From a bacterium (GTDB lineage: Bacteria > Elusimicrobiota > Elusimicrobia > Elusimicrobiales > UBA9959), in NCBI GenBank assembly GCA_021812825.1, contig JAKAMO010000040.1, positions 1 through 22,268 on the forward strand: a stretch of DNA of 22,268 nucleotides. Direction: 5' to 3'. Shown piece after piece: positions 7,359-12,906 of the stretch (positions are counted from its first letter, which is position 1; every line of letters begins with the position of its first letter). The notes beneath the pieces were generated by a model. It was not told the DNA's origin. It saw only the letters and a list, made by a program, of their open reading frames with translations, and did not search any database. The translations under genes and the position numbers were made by a program.

Positions 7359-8461
7359 CAGACGGCGTCCTTCCCCGCTGAATCCACTATCCGCATCAGC
7401 TTCTTCCACCCGTCGAGCAGGAAGACTATCTTGACCGACAGTATCAGTACGCCGGGGCCGAGCAGCTGCTGCCAGCCCTCCGGGAAGCGCGCGAAATCCT
7501 TGTAGGTGGTGACTATCTTCATCCCGCCGGCGGCCCTCGCCGCCGCGGCCAGGTCCTCGGGCGTGAAGCGGTGGTGGTCAGGATAGCGCCAGATCTGCTC
7601 CAGCCGGATCTTCATCTTCGTCAGCGAGTTCTCGAAAGAGGAGGGATCGCCTATGCCGCAGAGCGAAGCTACGGCTTTTCCCTTCAGCGAGTTGAGGTCG
7701 ACCCTCTCGCCCGTGGCGGGGTCCAGGAAGGCCTCGGGCGTGTGCATGCTCTCCGCGACCACCGCGCGCGGCGCGGCCTTCGAGATCTCCGCCCGCAGCT
7801 CGTCGATGGCGTCCTGCTGCACCTGCTCGCAGTGCGTGATGACTACGGCGCGGGCCCGGGCCAGGCCGGAGGCTGGTTCCCGCAGGTTGCCGGCGGGCAG
7901 CACCCGGTCGGAGGAAAAAGGCTCGGTCGCATTGACCAGGACGATGTCGGCGTCGCGGTGCAGCGCGAAGTGCTGGAAGCCGTCGTCCATCAGGATGATG
8001 TCCGCGCCCAGCTCCGAGACCGCCAGCGAGCCGGAGGCGAAACGGTCGGAGGAGACCACCACGGGTATGCCGGCCGGCTCCAGCAGACGGTACAGCATTA
8101 TAGCCTCGTCGCCGGCCTCGTCCAGGCTGAGAGGGCGGCCCTTCGCGAGCACGGTGATCTTCTTCGGGGGAACGCGCCGCTTATAGCCGCGCAGGAGCAC
8201 GGCCGGCCGCCGCCCGGCCCTGGCCAGCTCAAGGGCCACGGTCACGACGGTGGAGGTCTTCCCGGTGCCGCCGGAGGAGATGTTCCCGAAGCAGATAACG
8301 GGGACCGGCAGGCGGCGGGAGCGCAGCAGGCCCCGGCTGTAGAGCAGCCTTCTGCCGGCGATGCCGGCGGTGTAAACCAGCGAGAGCGCTGAGAGCAGGA
8401 GCCTGCCGCCCGGCCCCGACTTCAGCGAGTCGCGGGTCTTTTCGGGGGAAAAGGAACTCAT
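7358..8461 (-). CDS. lpxK: Tetraacyldisaccharide 4'-kinase (lipid A 4'-kinase)
   Basis: Phosphorylates the 4' position of the lipid A disaccharide at the inner membrane. The 367-residue protein has an N-terminal hydrophobic/amphipathic stretch (about 20-46), then the Walker A-like motif FGNISSGGTGKTS (residues 58-70), RGYKR shortly after it, the DEAGDEAIMLYR stretch, the DDGFQHFALHRDADIVLV motif typical of LpxK, and a C-terminal YPDHHRFT segment. The start overlaps the GT9 gene upstream as ATGA, and the stop shares one base with the gmhB start, so all three are probably coupled. Presence of LpxK with WaaA indicates a genuine lipid A-based outer membrane. Confidence 0.95.
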   Translation of the reverse strand: MSSFSPEKTRDSLKSGPGGRLLLSALSLVYTAGIAGRRLLYSRGLLRSRRLPVPVICFGNISSGGTGKTSTVVTVALELARAGRRPAVLLRGYKRRVPPKKITVLAKGRPLSLDEAGDEAIMLYRLLEPAGIPVVVSSDRFASGSLAVSELGADIILMDDGFQHFALHRDADIVLVNATEPFSSDRVLPAGNLREPASGLARARAVVITHCEQVQQDAIDELRAEISKAAPRAVVAESMHTPEAFLDPATGERVDLNSLKGKAVASLCGIGDPSSFENSLTKMKIRLEQIWRYPDHHRFTPEDLAAAARAAGGMKIVTTYKDFARFPEGWQQLLGPGVLILSVKIVFLLDGWKKLMRIVDSAGKDAV

Positions 8462-9405
8462 TGTTTCGCCCCTTGCAGCCGGGAGATATGAGCTTCCAGA
8501 CGCTCAAGGACGGCCGCGAAAGAGAGCGCGGAAAGCTCGCCCTGGACCCAGCCGTGCCCGGAGCCGGGGGGGGACCAGCTCTGCGGGGAGTTCTGGGGAG
8601 CGTAGACGGTGAACGTCGGCGTACCCTGGCTGACGGCCAGATGCATCGGGGCCGAACTGGTGCCTACGTGCAGCGACGCTCTCTTCAGCAGCGCCGCCAG
8701 CTCCAGCAGTCCGAGATCGGGGCAGAGCAGGTGCCTGTCCCTGGCCGCCGACATGGCGGACTTTACGTATTCCAGCTCCCCGGGACCCCAGAGGAAGACG
8801 ACTTTGGCGCCTCTCGAGGCGGCCAGGGAGTCGGCCAGCTTCGCGAAATTCTCCGCCGGCCAGCGGCGGTGGTCCCGCGGGCTGGTGATGTCCATCGTGA
8901 CCAGCAGGTCGCCGGTCTTTACTCCGGCGGAGGCGAGGAAGGCCTCCGCCTTGTCCGAGCAGGACGCGGGGACGGACAGGTCTAGCGAGTGGCCGTCGGG
9001 GCGTACCCCGAGCGGCTCCACCAACTGGAGGCGGTCGTAGACGGTGTAGCCGTCGCCGGGGCGCTGTTCCGGCATTACGTTGTAGAACAGCCTGCCGCCG
9101 CGGTAGCTGAAGGCGAGGCGCTTGTCAGCGCCGGAGAAGAGCGCGTAAAAGCCGGACGATGCGGAGCGCATGAAATCAACGGCTATGTCTATCCCGGCCG
9201 CGCGGATGGCCTTCAGCGGCTTATCCTCGCGGCAGAAGACGCCGGAGAGGTTCGGATTGTTCTCTAGGATGGGGCGGGAAGGCCTGCGGGTCAGAAAATA
9301 GATGCGGGAGTCGGGGATGCCCTTCTTCAGGGCTCTGAGCAGCGGCGTGGTCAGCAGGACGTCGCCTATGCCCTTGTATACTATTATGAGGATCCCGGGG
9401 CCCAT
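8458..9405 (-). CDS. GT9-family glycosyltransferase (heptosyltransferase-like)
   Basis: A 315-residue GT-B fold protein of family GT9, expected on the cytoplasmic face of the inner membrane. The N-terminal domain begins LIIVYKGIGDVLLTTPLLRAL, the acceptor-side Rossmann signature with the GD pair. The C-terminal donor domain has LVTMDITSPRDHRRWPAENFAKLA and a GTSSAPMHLAVSQGTPTFTVYAP stretch, the counterpart of the usual SNDSGPMHLA motif. Replacement of NDSG by TSSA is a notable deviation, so donor preference may differ from classical WaaC/WaaF. A C8 tract in the coding strand (8566-8573) falls in the codons for SPPG. The gene follows the DUF4254 pair after a 4-base gap and overlaps lpxK by ATGA. 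Confidence 0.88.
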   Translation of the reverse strand: MGPGILIIVYKGIGDVLLTTPLLRALKKGIPDSRIYFLTRRPSRPILENNPNLSGVFCREDKPLKAIRAAGIDIAVDFMRSASSGFYALFSGADKRLAFSYRGGRLFYNVMPEQRPGDGYTVYDRLQLVEPLGVRPDGHSLDLSVPASCSDKAEAFLASAGVKTGDLLVTMDITSPRDHRRWPAENFAKLADSLAASRGAKVVFLWGPGELEYVKSAMSAARDRHLLCPDLGLLELAALLKRASLHVGTSSAPMHLAVSQGTPTFTVYAPQNSPQSWSPPGSGHGWVQGELSALSFAAVLERLEAHISRLQGAKQ

Positions 9406-9409
9406 GGCT

Positions 9410-9685
9410 CTACTGCGCTGTCTTTGCGCGGTAGCGCGGGTCGTTGTACATCTTGAACTGGCGGTAGATCTTGAGCCGGGTCCTGCCGGAGACGACGTCC
9501 GAGACGAGCTGGGACAGCTCCTCCTCCAGGTCCTTGAGCTGCACGGCCATCACGTCCAGCCTGGCCTGGCAGGAGGCTTTGTGCTCGTCGGAAGCGTCCT
9601 TGCGCTGCAACTGCTCGCGCATGTGGAAGATCTTCAGCTGGATGATGCTGATCTTGTCCGCGAGGCTGCCGACGGTCTCAGCCAT
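9410..9685 (-). CDS. DUF4254-like protein, C-terminal half encoded as a separate ORF
   Basis: A 91-residue, mostly helical and charged protein. Its opening ([24 protein letters not shown]) resembles the second half of DUF4254 proteins, whose usual form is a single chain of about 200 residues. A heptad-like helical region (about 35-65) suggests coiled-coil packing. The ATG at 9683-9685 overlaps the end of the upstream half by 8 bases, in a different frame. A GGAGG at 9692-9696, 6 bases before the ATG, would allow independent initiation. Function is unknown; DUF4254 genes often sit by GT9 and lipopolysaccharide genes, as here. See the finding on whether this is a true split or a frameshift. Confidence 0.75.
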   Translation of the reverse strand: MAETVGSLADKISIIQLKIFHMREQLQRKDASDEHKASCQARLDVMAVQLKDLEEELSQLVSDVVSGRTRLKIYRQFKMYNDPRYRAKTAQ

Positions 9686-9878
9686 TAATGGCCTCCAGCA
9701 CCTTCTCGTCTATCCGCTCTATCAGGTCGTTGCGCTTCTGGTTCAGTTTGTCGATGTTCTTCTTGGCGGCCGCTATAGCGGGAACATCGCCCACCCTGGC
9801 CTTGTCTTCCTCGTGCCAGAGCTCCGTGTTCGTCATCGCCAGCGCGCTTACCAGCTTTCCTATGCCCAGATCTTTCAT
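9678..9878 (-). CDS. DUF4254-like protein, N-terminal half encoded as a separate ORF
   Basis: A 66-residue protein containing the most recognisable part of DUF4254: [17 protein letters not shown] followed by [23 protein letters not shown]. The ATG at 9876-9878 is preferred over the TTG at 9909-9911. It is preceded at good spacing by a GAGGTGA ribosome binding site, while the TTG reading would run through a TATAAT box. The ORF stops with TGA inside ATGGCTGA, which is also the start of the other half. It lies just after the deacetylase gene. Function unknown; helical, cytoplasmic, no signal peptide. Both halves together are about 157 residues, shorter than the usual single-chain family. Confidence 0.75.
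   Translation of the reverse strand: MKDLGIGKLVSALAMTNTELWHEEDKARVGDVPAIAAAKKNIDKLNQKRNDLIERIDEKVLEAING
9692..9696 (-). promoter_or_regulatory. Internal ribosome binding site for the DUF4254 C-terminal ORF
   Basis: GGAGG on the minus strand lies inside the last codons of the upstream half-gene and 6 bases before the ATG of the downstream half. This is ideal spacing for re-initiation after the overlapping stop codon. Confidence 0.55.
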
Positions 9879-9902
9879 GGTTCTGCTCACCTCAGGGGTA
9901 AT

Positions 9903-9908
9903 ATTATA
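9903..9908 (-). promoter_or_regulatory. Candidate -10 box upstream of the DUF4254 pair
   Basis: TATAAT on the minus strand lies in the short gap between the deacetylase stop (9921) and the DUF4254 start (9878). No clear -35 box is visible because the upstream bases are GC-rich coding sequence. It may allow separate expression of the DUF4254-GT9-lpxK segment. Confidence 0.3.
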
Positions 9909-9920
9909 CAAAAACGGCGG

Positions 9921-10730
9921 TCAGAGCCTCGAGGCGCCTCTGGAGAGCTGAAGGGCCAGGTCCCAGTTGTTGTCGCGGCCGCGGATGAAGAGGCGGTCTA
10001 TCGGCCCCGCCTTCCCGTCCCATGGCCACGGCGTCTTGCCCTGGGTGAAGCTGAAATCGAACAGGTACCCGGCCCCTAGGGCCTTCTCTCTTACCCACGG
10101 CACGTAGGCTCCGTCGCCGTAGGGATAGGCGAATGCGAACATCTCCCTGCCCAGCGCCGCCTCGAGCTGCCGCTTGGCTTCCTCCAGCTCCCACGCGGCG
10201 TTCTCCGGCTCGAGGGAGGAGAGGCGCGGATGGCTCATCGTATGCGAGCCGAACTCGATCACGCCGCTCTCCTGCATCTCCTTAAGCTGGGCCAGCGTGG
10301 CCATGTTGACCCAGGCCTCGGAAGCGGGGCTGTGCCAGAGGTTGGCCTTGCCTATGGTGTTGAAGACCACGAAGATGTTGCCCTTGGCGCCCAGTTCCTT
10401 CAGTATCGGCCAGGCCTCGGAGTAATTGTTCTCGTAGCCGTCGTCGAAAGTGATCAATACCGACTTCTCCGGCAGTTCGTTGCCGGTTTCCAGGGCTTTC
10501 CGCAGATCGGAGAAGGTCAGCGTGGCATAGCCGTGGTCCAGCAAGTACTTGACCTGCGACCTGAACTTCCCGGGGCTTACCCACAGGTCCTTGAGTTTGG
10601 AGCCCGACGGGGGTACTCCGACCTTGTGATAGCAGAGCACCTTCAATCCCGGGCGGGAGCCGCGCCACCAGGTCCAGCGGGCGCTGGCTCCCAACGCGAG
10701 AAGTACGAGCGCGGCAACGGTTATGGTCAT
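9921..10730 (-). CDS. Membrane-anchored polysaccharide deacetylase (CE4/NodB family)
   Basis: A 269-residue protein. An N-terminal hydrophobic segment (about residues 2-17) followed by Arg/Trp points to a single-pass anchor with the catalytic domain outside the cytoplasm. The NodB fold shows motif 1 as ITFDDGYENN with Asp96 (base) and Asp97 (metal ligand), and motif 2 as SHTMSHPRLS with metal ligands His163 and His167. Later FAFAYPYGDG corresponds to motif 3 (usually with an Arg; here Tyr-Pro-Tyr-Gly). Family enzymes remove N- or O-acetyl groups from glycans; the substrate here is unknown. It overlaps the GT9 fusion gene upstream by ATGA, so action on a product of this envelope-glycan cluster is a reasonable inference. 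Confidence 0.88.
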   Translation of the reverse strand: MTITVAALVLLALGASARWTWWRGSRPGLKVLCYHKVGVPPSGSKLKDLWVSPGKFRSQVKYLLDHGYATLTFSDLRKALETGNELPEKSVLITFDDGYENNYSEAWPILKELGAKGNIFVVFNTIGKANLWHSPASEAWVNMATLAQLKEMQESGVIEFGSHTMSHPRLSSLEPENAAWELEEAKRQLEAALGREMFAFAYPYGDGAYVPWVREKALGAGYLFDFSFTQGKTPWPWDGKAGPIDRLFIRGRDNNWDLALQLSRGASRL

Positions 10731-12253
10731 TTAACGGCCTCCGTAGTTCTCCTGTGCCCCTTCCTGCATTCCTCGGCCGCCCGGAAGACCGCCTCCACGG
10801 TGAGCAGGCGCATGCAGAGGAAATGGCCGCGAGGGCATTTCTTCGACCCGTGCAGCGCGCAGGGGCGGCACTCGAGCCGGGTCTCCACGACCCGGTTGGC
10901 CGGGCCGTAAGGGAAGAAGCCGAGCTCTCTGGTGGTGGGGCCGAATATCCCGACTGCGGGCACGCCCAGGGCCGCCGCGATGTGCATCGGGCCCGAATCG
11001 TTGGAAACGAAGATCCTGAGCGGGCGGATGGCCTCCATCAGTTCCGTCATCGAGGTCCTGCCGGTCAGGTTCAGACAGTTCTCAGGCCCCGCCTGGTGCT
11101 CGATCTCCGCGTTCCAGTCCTTCTCGCCGGGGCCGCCGACTATCAGCACCCTGCCGCCGTGCGCGGCGGCCAGCTTTCTTATGAGCCTGGCCCATCTCTC
11201 CGGGGGCCAGCGCTTGGTAGGCCAGGCGGAGCCCGGGTTCACGCCGGCTATCACGCCGTCCTCCTTCGAGTACGGGGCGCCGGAATCGCGCTTGAGCCCG
11301 GGGAACGCCGGGGTGAGGTTCTCGGCGAGGGGGGAAAGCAGGGAGAGGTTGCGCTCCACGTCGTGCAGCAGCCAGGAGAACGGGACTTTATGGGTCAGCA
11401 GGGCGCGGCCCGCGCTCGAGGAGAAGCCCACCCTGACCGGTATGCCGGCCCGCCAGGCCATCAGCGCGCTCCTCAGCGAGCGGTGCGGGATGATGGCCGC
11501 GTCGAACTTGCGCGAGCGCAGTTCCTTCACCAGGCGCCCGAACTCTCCGAAGCGGGAGGCGGCGGTCTTCTTCCTGTCCTCTATGATCTCCGCGGCCAGG
11601 CCGGAGGCGGAGAAGACTCCGGCGGTCTCGGGCCGGGTGACCACCGTGACCGAGGCGTGGCGGAAAACCTCCTTGATCTTCTTGAGCAGCGGCAGCGTCA
11701 GCACGCAGTCGCCGAGGAAGGCCGTTTGCAGCAGGCAGATCTTCAGCGGGCCCGGCTTCAGCCCGGCGCGATATCCCGACGGCGGCCAGTCGCCGAGTTC
11801 GGGGCCGGAATGGAGTACCGGAACGCCTATCTCCGCCAGCGGCTCCAGGTAGCGGTCGAGCGTGTGCTTCTCCAGCACCGGGCTGGGGATGCGCAGGCCC
11901 ACGAACAGCCTCCGGGCGAGGGAGGCCTTACGGTAGCGCAGTTTTAACGGAGCGCCGGCCATAAGGGAGAGGAAGCGGCTGCGCGGCGTGTCGTGGAGAT
12001 CTATTATCGCGTCGTAGGCGGCGGCGTTCACCTCCGCCAGCGTGGGGAGGAGGCCTTTGAAGGACATCACCCTGTCTATGAACGCGTTCCTGGAGACGGC
12101 GCCGGCGAACTGGGGCTTTACTAGAATCTCCAGCTTGGCGGCCGGCCACTTTGCCTTCAGGTTGCGGAAAACGGGAGCGGTCAGGATGATGTCGCCGAGA
12201 GACGACATGCGTATCACCAGTATCCTGGGGTCCGGACGCGTTATTTCCGCCAT
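10727..12253 (-). CDS. GT9 heptosyltransferase-like protein with a duplicated N-terminal module
   Basis: The product is 508 residues, against about 320-350 for usual GT9 enzymes. Residues 9 to about 150 form one GT9 acceptor-side Rossmann module (ILVIRMSSLGDIILTAPVFR, GD at 20-21) with no donor domain of its own. Residues about 170-500 form a complete GT9 enzyme: a second LLQTAFLGDCVLTLPLL signature (GD at 181-182), then the donor domain with GVNPGSAWPTKRWP (about 337-350) and SNDSGPMHIAAALGVP (about 417-432). A CxxC...C...C cluster (Cys462, 465, 473, 480) with CPRGHFLCM is seen in many WaaF-like proteins. It probably adds heptose or a related sugar to the core. No strong ribosome binding site precedes the ATG, and a TATAAT box sits 9 bases upstream. 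It is the first gene of the minus-strand run. Confidence 0.88.
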   Translation of the reverse strand: MAEITRPDPRILVIRMSSLGDIILTAPVFRNLKAKWPAAKLEILVKPQFAGAVSRNAFIDRVMSFKGLLPTLAEVNAAAYDAIIDLHDTPRSRFLSLMAGAPLKLRYRKASLARRLFVGLRIPSPVLEKHTLDRYLEPLAEIGVPVLHSGPELGDWPPSGYRAGLKPGPLKICLLQTAFLGDCVLTLPLLKKIKEVFRHASVTVVTRPETAGVFSASGLAAEIIEDRKKTAASRFGEFGRLVKELRSRKFDAAIIPHRSLRSALMAWRAGIPVRVGFSSSAGRALLTHKVPFSWLLHDVERNLSLLSPLAENLTPAFPGLKRDSGAPYSKEDGVIAGVNPGSAWPTKRWPPERWARLIRKLAAAHGGRVLIVGGPGEKDWNAEIEHQAGPENCLNLTGRTSMTELMEAIRPLRIFVSNDSGPMHIAAALGVPAVGIFGPTTRELGFFPYGPANRVVETRLECRPCALHGSKKCPRGHFLCMRLLTVEAVFRAAEECRKGHRRTTEAVK

Positions 12254-12262
12254 GAATAAAAA

Positions 12263-12268
12263 ATTATA
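12263..12268 (-). promoter_or_regulatory. Candidate -10 box upstream of the fused GT9 gene
   Basis: TATAAT on the minus strand lies 9 bases before the ATG at 12251-12253. The expected -35 position falls within the inverted repeat at 12276-12299 and does not match TTGACA. Use of this box would give an almost leaderless message. Confidence 0.4.
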
Positions 12269-12275
12269 TCATTTA

Positions 12276-12299
12276 CGGGTTCCGGCGGGGGGGAACCCG
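12276..12299. repeat. Perfect 8-bp inverted repeat in the divergent promoter region
   Basis: CGGGTTCC (12276-12283) and GGAACCCG (12292-12299) are perfect reverse complements separated by 8 bases. An overlapping alternative pairing is CGGCGGG (12283-12289) with CCCGCCG (12296-12302). It sits over the -35 region of the leftward promoter and 28 bases upstream of the rightward TTGACA. It could be an operator or a transcript hairpin; no T-run follows on either strand, which argues against a simple terminator. Confidence 0.55.
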
Positions 12300-12327
12300 C
12301 CGTAACAAAAAATTAACTTATTTGTCA

Positions 12328-12356
12328 TTGACACGGACACAGTTTTCATATATCTA
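12328..12356 (+). promoter_or_regulatory. Sigma70-type promoter for the secreted protein pair
   Basis: A perfect TTGACA at 12328-12333 is followed after 17 bases by a poor -10 candidate TATCTA at 12351-12356 (3 of 6 matches) inside a very AT-rich run. A perfect TATAAT (12357-12362) lies too far from the -35 box (23 bases) to pair with it normally. With the 17-base spacing, transcription would begin near 12363, the first base of the ATG. Confidence 0.55.
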
Positions 12357-12362
12357 TATAAT

Positions 12363-12896
12363 ATGCGTTCCCGGATCGCTCGCCTTATCGCTCTTGCCCT
12401 GCTGGCGGCCGCCTGCCTTTACGTCTCGGCTTACGCGCTTATGAGCGCCGGCGTCTTCCGCATACTGATAACCGAGCAGACCACCGTCGGCAACAGCATG
12501 CCCAAGACCGGGGGGGCGTATTCCCTTCTGGGCAGCACAGGCCAGCTTGGCTACGGCAAACTTAGCGGCGGACGCTATTCCGTGACCTGGGGCGCGGTAA
12601 ATTCCTGGCGGCCGCCGCAGGCGGACGTCTCCACTTCCCACGCCTATCCCAATCCCTGCAAGCTTTCGGCCGGCTGCACCGGCGTGACGTTCACCCGCCT
12701 CACGCTGCGGGCGACCATCAACATCTTCACGATCTCCGGCGAGAAGGTCGCCACGGTGGAGAAGAACAGCAATATCGACAGCGTCGGCTGGGACCTCCGC
12801 AACAGCGCCGGCGCCAAAGTGGCCAGCGGGCTCTACCTCTACGTCGTCAAAGGCGAAGGCTCCACGAAGAAAGGGCGGCTTGTAGTCGTCAGGTAA
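12363..12896 (+). CDS. Small exported protein with FlgD-like / sorting-type C-terminal domain
   Basis: A 177-residue protein. Residues 1-25 are a signal peptide (basic start, then LIALALLAAACLYVSAYA). Cys18 after LAAA could be a lipobox, so a lipoprotein is possible. Residues about 50-83 contain YSLLGSTGQ...LSGGRYSVTWGAV, a motif seen in many secreted proteins of the form 'GTxGQ...SGGxYxL'. Residues about 93-177 form a beta-rich domain: AYPNPC, an IFTISGEKVATV strand pair, WDLRNSAGAKVASGLYLYVVK and a basic KKGRLVVVR end. This matches FlgD-like and type IX-secretion-type C-terminal domains. No type IX genes are in the window, so export by that route is unproven. It is followed after 10 bases by the fibre gene. 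There is no ribosome binding site before the ATG. Confidence 0.8.
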   Translation: MRSRIARLIALALLAAACLYVSAYALMSAGVFRILITEQTTVGNSMPKTGGAYSLLGSTGQLGYGKLSGGRYSVTWGAVNSWRPPQADVSTSHAYPNPCKLSAGCTGVTFTRLTLRATINIFTISGEKVATVEKNSNIDSVGWDLRNSAGAKVASGLYLYVVKGEGSTKKGRLVVVR

Positions 12897-12906
12897 GGTG
12901 CTAACT

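Noticed and set aside
7358..7409. A 17-residue N-terminal extension of GmhB
   Set aside because: It overlaps the end of lpxK, shows no family similarity, and a better ATG coupled to the lpxK stop exists at 7356-7358.
9876..9911. Upstream TTG start for the DUF4254 N-terminal ORF
   Set aside because: The first codons would overlap a TATAAT box, whereas the ATG at 9876-9878 has a GAGGTGA ribosome binding site.
12276..12302. Inverted repeat as a transcription terminator
   Set aside because: No T-run follows on either strand, and it lies upstream of both divergent genes rather than after any gene.
12645..12896. Firm assignment of a type IX secretion sorting signal
   Set aside because: The domain is also like FlgD-type Ig domains and no type IX machinery is in the window, so only similarity is stated.
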